Below, piece by piece: positions 24,061 through 32,349 of a stretch of 64,000 bases of DNA (the stretch's first letter is position 1; each line of letters begins with the position of its first letter). The notes under the pieces are model-generated. The model was not told the origin of the DNA and made no database searches. It saw nothing but the letters and a program-made list of their open reading frames with translations. Source of the stretch: Streptomyces cellulosae. Lineage in GTDB: Bacteria; Actinomycetota; Actinomycetes; Streptomycetales; Streptomycetaceae. The stretch covers positions 1-64,000 of the forward strand of contig NZ_JOEV01000006.1 of assembly GCF_000721105.1 (NCBI RefSeq), written 5' to 3'. A program made the translations under genes and the position numbers.

Positions 24061-25677
24061 ATGGCGGCCACTGGAAACGAGAAGCAGGGGGCGAAGGCGT
24101 ACTACGTCTCGACCCCCATTTACTACGTCAACGACGCTCCTCACCTGGGCCACGCCTACACGACCGTTGCAGGGGACGTGCTCACGCGCTGGCACCGTCA
24201 GCGCGGCGAGAAGGTGTGGTACCTCACCGGCACGGACGAGCACGGTCAGAAGATCATGCGCACCGCGGAGGCGAACGGCGTCAGCCCGCAGCAGTGGGCC
24301 GACAAGCTCGTCACCGAAGCCTGGGAGCCCCTCTGGGAGCACCTGGAGATCGCGAACGACGACTTCATCCGCACCACGCAGAAGCGGCACACCGACCGCG
24401 TCCAGGAGTTCGTGCAGGACCTGTACGACAAGGGCGAGATCTACAAGGGCGGCTACGAAGGCCCGTACTGCGTCGGCTGCGAGGAGTACAAGCTGCCGGG
24501 CGAGCTGCTCGACGGCGAGGGCGAGTACGCCGGACAGAAGATCTGCGCGATCCACAAGAAGCCGGTGGAGATCCTCAGCGAGGAGAACTACTTCTTCAAG
24601 CTGAGCGCGTACGGCGACAAGCTGCTCGCCCACTACGAGGCGAACCCCGGCTTCATCCAGCCCGAGTCCGCGCGCAACGAGGTCCTGAACTTCGTCCGCC
24701 AGGGCCTGCAGGACCTCTCCATCTCCCGCTCGACCTTCGACTGGGGCATCCCGATCCCCTGGGACGACAAGCACGTTATCTACGTGTGGGTCGACGCGCT
24801 GCTGAACTACGCCACGGCGGTCGGCTACAACGAGAACCAGGAGAAGTTCGAGGCCACCTTCCCGGCCGACGTCCACCTGGTGGGCAAGGATATCCTCCGC
24901 TTCCACGCGGTGATCTGGCCCGCGATGCTGATGGCGCAGGGCCTCCCCCTCCCCGGCAGGATCGCCGCGAACGGCTGGCTGATGGTCGGCGGCGAGAAGA
25001 TGTCCAAGTCCAACCTGACCGGCATCAAGCCGCAGGACCTGACGTCCCACTTCGGCGTCGACGCCTACCGCTGGTACTTCCTGCGCGCCATCGCCTTCGG
25101 CCAGGACGGCTCCTTCTCCTGGGAGGACTTCGCCGCCCGCTACACGAGTGAGCTGGCGAACGACTACGGCAACCTCGCCTCCCGGGTGGCGGCGATGGTC
25201 GGCAAGTACTTCGACGGCGCGCTGCCGGCGGCCACCGCCGACGGCGGGGCCGAGAAGGCGCTGCACGACGGCCTGGCGAAGGCGGTCACCGAGGCGGACC
25301 GGAAGATCGGCGAGGAGCTGGACTTCCAGGGGGGCATCCTGGCCGTCTTCGATTTCGTCAAGCAGGTCAACGGCTACATCACGGAGCAGGAGCCGTGGAA
25401 GGTGGCCAAGGACGACAGCCCGGAGGGCAAGGCCCGCCTGGCCACGATCCTCTACACGGCGGCGGAGTCCCTCCGGGGGCTGGCCGTCCTCCTCAACCCG
25501 GTCATGCCGGACACCTCCCAGAAGCTGTGGGACTCGCTCGGCGCCGAGGCCTCCCTCGGCTCCCTCGCGGACCAGAAGGTCCAGGAGGCGGGCGACTGGG
25601 GCAGGCTCCCGGCCGGCACGACGGTCACCAAGGGCGCGGTCCTCTTCCCCCGCCTGGAGGAGAAGCCGACAGCTTGA
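24061..25677 (+). CDS. metG: Methionyl-tRNA synthetase
   Basis: The 538-residue class I synthetase attaches methionine to tRNA-Met in the cytoplasm. It shows the HIGH-type motif HLGH (residues 28-31), a zinc knuckle with Cys137 and Cys140, the KMSKS motif (about 312-316) and the anticodon-binding helical domain (about 370-520). It is the short form without the C-terminal tRNA-binding dimerisation domain. No leader peptide or riboswitch is visible upstream. Confidence 0.95.
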   Translation: MAATGNEKQGAKAYYVSTPIYYVNDAPHLGHAYTTVAGDVLTRWHRQRGEKVWYLTGTDEHGQKIMRTAEANGVSPQQWADKLVTEAWEPLWEHLEIANDDFIRTTQKRHTDRVQEFVQDLYDKGEIYKGGYEGPYCVGCEEYKLPGELLDGEGEYAGQKICAIHKKPVEILSEENYFFKLSAYGDKLLAHYEANPGFIQPESARNEVLNFVRQGLQDLSISRSTFDWGIPIPWDDKHVIYVWVDALLNYATAVGYNENQEKFEATFPADVHLVGKDILRFHAVIWPAMLMAQGLPLPGRIAANGWLMVGGEKMSKSNLTGIKPQDLTSHFGVDAYRWYFLRAIAFGQDGSFSWEDFAARYTSELANDYGNLASRVAAMVGKYFDGALPAATADGGAEKALHDGLAKAVTEADRKIGEELDFQGGILAVFDFVKQVNGYITEQEPWKVAKDDSPEGKARLATILYTAAESLRGLAVLLNPVMPDTSQKLWDSLGAEASLGSLADQKVQEAGDWGRLPAGTTVTKGAVLFPRLEEKPTA

Positions 25678-25822
25678 GGGGCAGCGGTTCGGCGGTGACG
25701 GAGACCACGGAATGACAGCCGGGTCTCCAGTCACCGCCCCGCGCACGCATACCTGCGGCCCCTCTCGGACTGCGCCCCCCCGCCGTCAAAGACGCGGGCG
25801 GGCCCCCACGACCGCATGATCC

Positions 25823-25996
25823 CTACCTCTCCTTGACCAGCCTCAGCAGTGCGGTCAGACCGTCGCGGGTGACGGGGAGTATTCGGTCAGGCTCGTCGCT
25901 TTCGCGGAGGAGCAGCGCGTCGTCGGCGTGGGCGAGTTCGACACATTCGTTGCCGTCTCCGGGGCCGGAGAAAGAGGACTTCTGCCACTGGGTCAC
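25823..25996 (-). CDS. DUF397 small protein
   Basis: This 57-residue protein begins VTQWQKSSFSGPGDGNECVE, the hallmark of DUF397, and ends LTALLRLVKER. It starts at a GTG two bases after the stop of the XRE gene, so the two are translationally coupled. In Streptomyces such pairs act with an HATPase gene nearby in whiJ/abaA-like regulatory clusters. DUF397 members often modulate the DNA-binding partner. Confidence 0.88.
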   Translation of the reverse strand: MTQWQKSSFSGPGDGNECVELAHADDALLLRESDEPDRILPVTRDGLTALLRLVKER

Positions 25997-25998
25997 GA

Positions 25999-26850
25999 CT
26001 ACAGTTCCTTCGCCACGCGGTGGATGAACTCCCGCGACCTGGCGGGATCCAGGGATGCCGCCTCCACCTTACGGAAGAGTGTTCGCATGGCGAGGAGTTG
26101 AGCAGCAGCGTCCAGGAACACGGAGCCGTACGGGGCATCCCTCTGAACCGTGTCCAGCGCGGATACTCGCCCCCCTGCGTACAGCATCATCGAGCTGGCC
26201 CCTGCGAACCCGTCGACATCGAACGGGATCACACGCACCGAGACGTTCGGCCGCTCCAACTCCTCCAGTAGCTCCATGAGTTGGGCGCGGGCCACCCTTC
26301 GGTCAGCCACACGCGTACGCAGCACGGGTTCGTGCAGCACCGCCTCGAACGGAACCGCTGCTTCTCGTGCCAGGACCGATCTTCGGCGCATCCTGTGCGC
26401 GACCCTCGCCTCCAGCTCATTGTCCGGGAGTTCCGGAACGCGGTACGCGAGCACAGCTCGGGCATACTCCTCCGTCTGGAGCAGCCCCGGGACATGTGCC
26501 GTGCCGATCACCTGCATGAACGTGGCGTGATGCTCAAGCTCGGCCAGATCCTGGAAGACGGGCGGCAGCACATCCCGGTATGCCTCCCACCACCCCTGCG
26601 TACGGTCCGTCGCCATCTCCACGAGGGCGTCGACCAACTCCGCGTCCGAACACGCGTACTGCACCGCGAGCCGCCGCACCCGCTCCTCGCTGACACCGGC
26701 ATTGCCCGCTTCGATCTGGCTCATCTGGGCCGGGTTCGTGCCCAGCAGCCGGGCCGCCTCCCGCGACGTCAGCCCTGCCGCCTCCCGGAGTTTGCGCAGC
26801 TCAGCACCGAGCCGCACCTGGCGAGCGGTCGGTTGGGTCCTGGCGGGCAT
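25999..26850 (-). CDS. XRE-family regulator with DUF5753 domain
   Basis: The 283-residue protein has an N-terminal HTH (about 12-68, LRKLREAAGLTSREAARLLG and QMSQIEAGNAGVS). A DUF5753 ligand or partner domain (about 95-275, HVPGLLQTEEYARAV and RMRRRSVL) follows. It belongs to the large WhiJ-like family of Streptomyces developmental regulators. DUF397 follows immediately and a divergent HATPase lies 237 bases upstream. The likely role is DNA binding controlled by the DUF397 partner. Confidence 0.9.
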   Translation of the reverse strand: MPARTQPTARQVRLGAELRKLREAAGLTSREAARLLGTNPAQMSQIEAGNAGVSEERVRRLAVQYACSDAELVDALVEMATDRTQGWWEAYRDVLPPVFQDLAELEHHATFMQVIGTAHVPGLLQTEEYARAVLAYRVPELPDNELEARVAHRMRRRSVLAREAAVPFEAVLHEPVLRTRVADRRVARAQLMELLEELERPNVSVRVIPFDVDGFAGASSMMLYAGGRVSALDTVQRDAPYGSVFLDAAAQLLAMRTLFRKVEAASLDPARSREFIHRVAKEL

Positions 26851-27087
26851 GCGTCCCCCACTTCATCAACGGCGCTGTCGCCACCGGGAATTGAACGACC
26901 CGATCGGGTGCCAGATTACGCGAACGACTTGCCCTGGCGAAACATTTGGCCCTACGGTCGGTGACGCGACGCACACGCTGCGGAACCCGGGGAGACCGGA
27001 AGCGCACCGCTCCGCCCTGCCACGACGGCTGCGGCACTGCCACCGCCCGCTGACCGCATCCCGCAACCTCCTGGACGGAGTTGACGC

Positions 27088-27501
27088 ATGCCCGAAAACG
27101 GTGACCCCTGGGAGTACTCCCTCTCGATCCCCAACGACCCCCGGGCCGTCCCAATCTGCCGCCGCACCCTCCGCCTGATCCTGACGATGCACGGCCTGAT
27201 CAGCCTCGTCGACACCGCCGAACTCCTCGCAACAGAACTGATCGGCAACGCCGTACGCCACACCAAAGGCCCCGCCGTCCTCCGCATCCGCCACTCCCAC
27301 GGAGTCCTCCGTATCGGCGCATGGGACGCAGACCCCGAGCCACCCCCGCCACCCACCCCCTTCGGCGAACTCACCGACGCCGAGGACGGCCGCGGCCTCG
27401 CCCTCATCCACGCCTGCGCCGACCTGTGGGGCTGGCAGCCACTGTCCCGGAACGGCAGCCGAGGCAAGTACGTCTGGTGCGATCTCCCCACGGCGGCGTG
27501 A
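27088..27501 (+). CDS. HATPase_c anti-sigma-type kinase
   Basis: The 137-residue protein is a single GHKL ATPase domain. It has the N box ELIGNAVRHT (Asn for Mg-ATP), a G1-like AWDADPE and the G2 box GRGLALIHACAD. These RsbW-like proteins phosphorylate anti-sigma antagonists or bind sigma factors. It completes the XRE-DUF397-HATPase set typical of whiJ-like clusters. GGAG is eight bases before the ATG. Confidence 0.85.
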   Translation: MPENGDPWEYSLSIPNDPRAVPICRRTLRLILTMHGLISLVDTAELLATELIGNAVRHTKGPAVLRIRHSHGVLRIGAWDADPEPPPPPTPFGELTDAEDGRGLALIHACADLWGWQPLSRNGSRGKYVWCDLPTAA

Positions 27502-27569
27502 ACGTTTTCCCGCCCCTCGAAAGGGTGAACACGTCCGGTTCCCCCGGACACTCCACCCCTTGATCCACC

Positions 27570-27575
27570 TACGTT
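27570..27575 (+). promoter_or_regulatory. -10 element of a probable leaderless transcript
   Basis: TACGTT is placed six bases before the ATG at 27582, and no Shine-Dalgarno sequence is present between them, so transcription probably starts at the start codon. Confidence 0.4.
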
Positions 27576-27581
27576 GCCGAC

Positions 27582-28493
27582 ATGGTCACATCCACCCACG
27601 AGGCGTCTCACCGGATCTTCCAGGACAGGCCTGAGCTCCTCACCCCTGTCTTCGGCCTCCTCGGGATCCCGATGTCCGGCAAGGCAACGGCGGTGGTCCT
27701 GAGTCCCGACGTGACGGAGATCCAGCCGCTGGAGCGAAGAGTGGACAGCGTGCTGCGCGTCGAGCCGTCAGACGGAGACAACTTCCTGCTCGCCATCGAG
27801 ACACAGGGAAGGCGCGATCCCCGCAAGGCGACGAGTTGGCCGTACTACGTGACGTATCTGCAGGAGAAGTTCACCCTCCCGGTGCTGTTACTCGTGACCT
27901 GCACGGACCGCGCCACGGCAAGGTGGGCGACCGGACCGTTCACCTGCGAGGTCCGGGGCTGGACCACCCACAGCACACACCCGCTGGTCCTGAGCCCGGA
28001 CAACGTACCGGTGATCACCGACCAGCGCACGGCTGCCCGGAACCCGGCGTTGGCGACATTCTCCGCCATCACACACAGCCGTAATCCGGAGGCCACCGCC
28101 ACACTTGAGGCACTGGCCGGCGCCCTGCGGACAACGGACTCGGAGACCGCCCAGTACTTCGGCGGCCTTTTGGAAATCGGCCTGGGAGATACTCCGGCCC
28201 GACAGACATGGAGAAAGCTGATGGGTTTCACCAACTACTTCCCCGGCCGGGGCACCCTCCTGGAGGAGACGTACCTCGAAGGCGAAGCCAAGGGCGAAGC
28301 CAGGGGCGAGGCCAAGGCCATCCTCCGCTTCCTGGAAGGACGCGGCATCTCCGTTCCGGACGACGCCCGGAACCGCATCACCAGCTGCACCGACCTGGAC
28401 GTCCTCAACCGGTGGCTGGACCGGACCCCGCACGCGGAGTGTGTCCACGACCTCTTCGCCGAGGACCCGGAGGAGCAGGCGGGCGGCGCGTAG
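27582..28493 (+). CDS. Rpn/PD-(D/E)XK nuclease-family transposase-like protein
   Basis: The 303-residue protein resembles the recombination-promoting nuclease (Rpn)-like proteins abundant in Streptomyces. A PD-(D/E)XK-like core around VEPSDGDNFLLAIETQG is followed by helical segments. The characteristic repeat EGEAKGEARGEAKA then leads to the C-terminal FLEGRGISVPDDARNRI. The active-site residues are only partly typical, so activity is uncertain. It is one of several accessory genes between 26 and 31 kb. Confidence 0.7.
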   Translation: MVTSTHEASHRIFQDRPELLTPVFGLLGIPMSGKATAVVLSPDVTEIQPLERRVDSVLRVEPSDGDNFLLAIETQGRRDPRKATSWPYYVTYLQEKFTLPVLLLVTCTDRATARWATGPFTCEVRGWTTHSTHPLVLSPDNVPVITDQRTAARNPALATFSAITHSRNPEATATLEALAGALRTTDSETAQYFGGLLEIGLGDTPARQTWRKLMGFTNYFPGRGTLLEETYLEGEAKGEARGEAKAILRFLEGRGISVPDDARNRITSCTDLDVLNRWLDRTPHAECVHDLFAEDPEEQAGGA

Positions 28494-28650
28494 AGCGGTA
28501 CGTGGATCGCGGGGCGTAGAGAACTACATGATCTTGGAAGTCGTGCCTGTCAAGTTCCGAGAACACCGCCGCTGAGCTGACAGTCCGACACGAACCGGGC
28601 ATCACGCGACTACGCCGAAGCCCTGGGGCCGGGGTGCATCCGCAAGCTGA

Positions 28651-28675
28651 GGGGCCCGGGAACTCTCCGGGCCCC
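28651..28675 (+). terminator. Hairpin before the type VII-related fragment
   Basis: GGGGCCCGG and CCGGGCCCC pair across a 7-base loop. The hairpin ends 23 bases before the next start codon, so the following gene has little room for its own promoter. Confidence 0.6.
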
Positions 28676-28698
28676 CTGCTGCTGGGCTCCCTCCCGGT

Positions 28699-29211
28699 AT
28701 GGTCAACGCCATCACCGGGTCCGACGAAGCAGCCATGTTCGGCGGGTACATGCGCAACGGCTCCTTCTTCATGCCGTCGGCGGCGGAGGCCAACCTCGTC
28801 AAGGTCGCGCAGAACGGCGGCCTCGCGAACGCCGCGAAGGCCGCCGGATGGATCCGGGGCGCGGGTGTCGTCGGCGGCGTCGCGGCGACCGCCTACGGCG
28901 TGGCGAACCTGGCCACGTACGACACGGACATGATCAAGGCCAATCCCTCGAAGTTCGCCAGCGACCTCAGCGGAACGGCGTTCAGCGCGTCGATGACCGC
29001 GTTGACCGTGGCCCCCAACCCGGTCACGGCCGGCCTGGCGGTCGGCACAGGCGTGGTGTACGCCGGCTGCCTGATCTGGGACAACCACGAGGCCATCGGC
29101 GAAGGACTCGAGAAGGCCGGGGATTGGATGGGCGACAAGGCCTCGGACATCGGGGACGGTATCTCCGACGGGGCGAAGAGGCTGGGCAGCGCCCTCAACC
29201 CGTTCGACTAG
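28699..29211 (+). CDS. Small protein resembling the C-terminus of a type VII-secreted protein
   Basis: The 170 residues are Gly/Ala-rich with helical segments (AAGWIRGAGVVGGVAATAYG, NPVTAGLAVGTGVVYAGC) and an acidic amphipathic tail, KAGDWMGDKASDIGDGISDG, ending NPFD. This resembles the C-terminal part of large WXG-type secreted proteins of Streptomyces. No N-terminal WXG module is present, and no ribosome site precedes the ATG; a hairpin terminator stands just upstream. It is probably a truncated gene, or one expressed poorly. The family assignment is tentative. Confidence 0.5.
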   Translation: MVNAITGSDEAAMFGGYMRNGSFFMPSAAEANLVKVAQNGGLANAAKAAGWIRGAGVVGGVAATAYGVANLATYDTDMIKANPSKFASDLSGTAFSASMTALTVAPNPVTAGLAVGTGVVYAGCLIWDNHEAIGEGLEKAGDWMGDKASDIGDGISDGAKRLGSALNPFD

Positions 29212-29222
29212 CGAGGGACAAC

Positions 29223-29834
29223 ATGCACACGACCATCAGCCCGTTCACGCTCACGTACTGGAAGGAGAAACAGCCCGTCGGGCGAACGAAGTTCGGCTGG
29301 CGAGGCACTTCTCCGGAGCTCGGCGACATCCGGGTGGTGTACCCGGCGGGCCGGGACGTGCCGAACGTGATCGTCACGGAGGTGCGCGGTGCTCTGATCC
29401 CCGCGGCCACATTCGAGACGCGTGGCATGCACACGGACGTCCTGTCGATGCCGACCCTCAACCGCGCGACGGTCCGGGTGGGCGACGGGCTCGTGCGGAT
29501 GAGCCGGAACCGGTGGGGTCTTACGCACCGGGGGCGCTCCCTGCACATGACGTATCTGGGCGACGCATACAGGCTCACGGCGATCGACCGCCGGGCGTAC
29601 GAGCTGTCCCGGCAGCCCGACGCCGAAGACGCCGGTGTCGTCCTCACCGTGCGGCAGTCGGGTCTCGGAAGCGGCAAGAAACTGACCGTGCAGGCGGCGG
29701 GCCGGGTCCTGCCCGCCGATGTCTCCCTCGCGGCTCTCTTCTCGGGAGTCGACCGGTCCGTGCTCACGCGGCGCGGCGCCGTACGGGCGGGCTTTTCGAG
29801 GATCTTCAACTTCTGGGCCGATTCCCAGTCCTGA
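29223..29834 (+). CDS. Hypothetical protein, beta-rich, in the type VII-related trio
   Basis: The 203-residue protein is not recognised. It appears rich in beta strands (TISPFTLTYWKEKQPVG, VIVTEVRGALIPAATFE, RGRSLHMTYLGDAYRL) with no signal peptide. It may be a tubby/LURP-like or immunity-type protein. GAGGG precedes the ATG, which is 11 bases after the fragment upstream, so the genes are co-transcribed. A similar position is often taken by partner proteins of secreted toxins, but no toxin is seen here. Confidence 0.55.
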   Translation: MHTTISPFTLTYWKEKQPVGRTKFGWRGTSPELGDIRVVYPAGRDVPNVIVTEVRGALIPAATFETRGMHTDVLSMPTLNRATVRVGDGLVRMSRNRWGLTHRGRSLHMTYLGDAYRLTAIDRRAYELSRQPDAEDAGVVLTVRQSGLGSGKKLTVQAAGRVLPADVSLAALFSGVDRSVLTRRGAVRAGFSRIFNFWADSQS

Positions 29835-29855
29835 GCGACTACCAAGTGAGTGTGT

Positions 29856-30713
29856 ATGCCTTCGTTCGACGTTTCCCGGTGCCGCTTCCGGCTGGCCGAC
29901 GAGCATGTGATCGTGCTGTCCGAGCTGGCGGCCGGGGACGAGGTGCCCGACGAGTTCGCGGCGGCTCGCAAGGAGTTGCTGGACTGCGGTCTGATCGATG
30001 AGGACGGGAAGCTGTCCGCTTCGCTGCTGCCGCTGATGAAGACGGTCCTCACCCCGGGGGTGGTCATCTCGCTGGAGGCCGCCGGCCGACAGGGCAAGCT
30101 GCACCACGGCATGCTCATCGGTGAGGAGCACGTCATCGCGCACGAGGCGTGGCCGGGGACGACCGAGGCCGAGTACTCCTGCGTCGAGCCCAGGATGCTG
30201 GTCTGGAAGCTCGCCGACATGGTGAACCTCCAGCAGTCTCCGGCCGGCGGGGACACGGCTCTCTCCGTCGTCGAGACGACCATCGGCACCGTCGATGCGG
30301 GTCTCGCGGTCCTGGAAGGCGAGGGCTTCGTCCGGTCCGCCGACGACGAGCGCGAGGCGATCCGCCGGGCCCTCGCGACGGGCGTCAGCCTCGGCGAGCC
30401 GACGCTGACGCTCGTCGCCGGCCTGATCTCCGAGCTCCGGTCGAGCTGGCGCCTGACCTCCGCCTGGCAGGCTGACCACGAGGGCCAGGACGGTGTGGAG
30501 ACGCGCGGCCTCGCCGTCTGGGACTGCGGCCCCCTCGGCTACTGGCTGCGGGAGCTGCCCACCGAGCCTGTGCCCGAGGAGCGGATCACCCCGACGAGCA
30601 CCTTCAGGCTCGTCCGCGTGGACGCCAAGACGATCTGGACGCGGATCACCGGCCTCCTGCCCGACGCGGGTGAACTCAGGCACGCCGCGGCACGCCGGCC
30701 GCACCAGGGCTAG
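29856..30713 (+). CDS. EspG-like type VII secretion-associated protein
   Basis: This 285-residue protein is distantly similar in layout to the ESX chaperone EspG. The N-terminal domain has FRLADEHVIVLSELAAG, followed by LMKTVLTPGVVISLEAAG and LHHGMLIGEEHVIAHEAWPG strands, then a helical C-terminal half (about 150-270). EspG proteins hold secreted partners in the cytoplasm. The two preceding genes share its strand and spacing. The ATG at 29856 is used; a GTG at 29850 is also possible. The assignment rests on pattern only. Confidence 0.5.
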   Translation: MPSFDVSRCRFRLADEHVIVLSELAAGDEVPDEFAAARKELLDCGLIDEDGKLSASLLPLMKTVLTPGVVISLEAAGRQGKLHHGMLIGEEHVIAHEAWPGTTEAEYSCVEPRMLVWKLADMVNLQQSPAGGDTALSVVETTIGTVDAGLAVLEGEGFVRSADDEREAIRRALATGVSLGEPTLTLVAGLISELRSSWRLTSAWQADHEGQDGVETRGLAVWDCGPLGYWLRELPTEPVPEERITPTSTFRLVRVDAKTIWTRITGLLPDAGELRHAAARRPHQG

Positions 30714-30771
30714 CCAGAGCCTTCGGCCGTACGAAGACGGAGGCGGGCCGCAGCAGACAACGTCGCCGCAG

Positions 30772-30795
30772 GGGGCCGGGACCCGTCCCGGCCCC
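30772..30795. terminator. Hairpin between convergent genes
   Basis: GGGGCCGGGA and TCCCGGCCCC pair across a 4-base loop between the EspG-like gene and the pectate lyase gene. Confidence 0.75.
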
Positions 30796-30804
30796 TCGCC
30801 CCCA

Positions 30805-32151
30805 CTAGGAGAGCACTCCGGCCCCCGTCGACGTCCCCAGCGAGGCCGGCAGGTTCTTCGCCGACGTCTCCAGGCCCGCCGTGAGCGTCGGTGTCCAGTT
30901 GACGGTCGTCTTCAGCTTCTTGGAGTTCGCGGCGTTGTACGCGGCCACCAGGTCCGTCGTCGTGCCGTTGACGAGGTTGCCGCCGCCCGCGACCGACCCC
31001 GTACCGTCGCCGCTGAGCAGCTTGGCGACCTTCCCGCCGGACGGCACCGTCCAGTAGTTGTTCTCCGCGACGACCTGGGCCTTGGCGCGGGAGTTGATGC
31101 TGTACTGCGGCGCGTAGCCGTTGAGGGTCGTGACGTCGTAGACGTTGTTGTAGATGTGGATCTGGCCGATCCGTGCCAGCGGCGCGCGCTGCACGATGCC
31201 CTTCCACACGTTGTGGTGGATGGAGACCCGCAGCTTGCCGACGCTGTCGGTGTCGCTGCTGCCGATCAGCATCGTCTTGTCGTGGTTGGTGAACTGGTTG
31301 CGGGAGACGGTCACCAGGTCGGAGCCCTTGGTGATGTCGAGGGCGCCGTCGTGGATCTGGTACTCGCGGCCGTAGTACTTCGGGTTGGCGCTGTCGAAGT
31401 GGGGCGCGTCGGTGAACGTGTTGTGGTCCGCCCAGACGTGGGTCGCGCCGCGCAGGGTGACGGAGTCGTAGTCGGAGTTCCAGTTGCCGTCGTCACCGTC
31501 GGTCGGGTCCCACTGCGGGAAGCAGTCCTCGGTCGCGGCGAAGGTCAGGTTGCGGACGATGACGTTGTCCACGTTCTGGATCTGGAGCATGCCGCCGGAG
31601 ATGCCCGCCTTGGTGCCGGGGGCGCCCACGATCGTCGTGTTGGCCGGCACCTTGAAGACGACGTTCTTCGCCTGCTTGGCCTGGGCCGCGGCGCGGGCCG
31701 TCTCCTGCGTGCCGGAGGGCAGCTTGGACCGGCCGTAGGTGGCGGGGTCGAACGCCTTCAGATAGGCGGAGAGCGAGTAGCCGGTGCCCGCCGCGTAGTC
31801 CGCGCACGTCAGCTTCTTGCCCGAGTCGTCGGTGTTGGCGTCGATCGTGCCCGTGACCTTGATGATCCGCGGGGTGGTGTCGGAGGCCGAGCCCAGCGCC
31901 TTCACCAACTGCGCGCGCGTGCTGACGGTGAAGGTGTGCGCGGTGTCGGCCTTCGTACCGCCGGTGGTGCCGGTGCCGGAGGACGCCCAGCCGTCCTTCG
32001 CCGCGAGCGTCTGGTGGTACAGGTCGACGGTTCCCGCGTTCGCGTTCATCACGAGTAACGAGGCGCCGAGGCCGGCGGTCGTGACGGCGGCTGCGGAGAC
32101 GATGAGGGTGCGCCGCTTGCGGAGGGACCGGCGGTGGGAGCGGATGGCCAC
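30805..32151 (-). CDS. Secreted pectate lyase, PL1 family
   Basis: The 448-residue enzyme has a basic, twin-Arg-containing signal peptide (RSLRKRRTLIVSAAAV, then a hydrophobic core to NANA). A parallel beta-helix follows. The Ca-binding and catalytic surroundings of family 1 lyases are visible: NVIVRNLTF, WNSDYDSVTLRGATHVWADH, GALDITKGSDLVTVSRN and the Arg motif RAPLARIGQIHIYNN. It cleaves polygalacturonate by beta-elimination outside the cell, supporting growth on plant material. The gene stands alone. Confidence 0.9.
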   Translation of the reverse strand: MAIRSHRRSLRKRRTLIVSAAAVTTAGLGASLLVMNANAGTVDLYHQTLAAKDGWASSGTGTTGGTKADTAHTFTVSTRAQLVKALGSASDTTPRIIKVTGTIDANTDDSGKKLTCADYAAGTGYSLSAYLKAFDPATYGRSKLPSGTQETARAAAQAKQAKNVVFKVPANTTIVGAPGTKAGISGGMLQIQNVDNVIVRNLTFAATEDCFPQWDPTDGDDGNWNSDYDSVTLRGATHVWADHNTFTDAPHFDSANPKYYGREYQIHDGALDITKGSDLVTVSRNQFTNHDKTMLIGSSDTDSVGKLRVSIHHNVWKGIVQRAPLARIGQIHIYNNVYDVTTLNGYAPQYSINSRAKAQVVAENNYWTVPSGGKVAKLLSGDGTGSVAGGGNLVNGTTTDLVAAYNAANSKKLKTTVNWTPTLTAGLETSAKNLPASLGTSTGAGVLS

Positions 32152-32349
32152 GGAGGGAGATCCTTACGGGTGGGTGGAACGTACTGTCACCCCGTCAGTG
32201 GCCGCAGGATCCCGAAGGGTTGCCGCCCTCACTCACATCTCCCGCACCTCTGTGCACAGTTACCCCACAAAAGGACTCGCGGCGCGTACAACTCTTCCGG
32301 CTCATGAGAGGTCATCTATGCACCTGCACGTATGTCCGGAGAGGAACCC

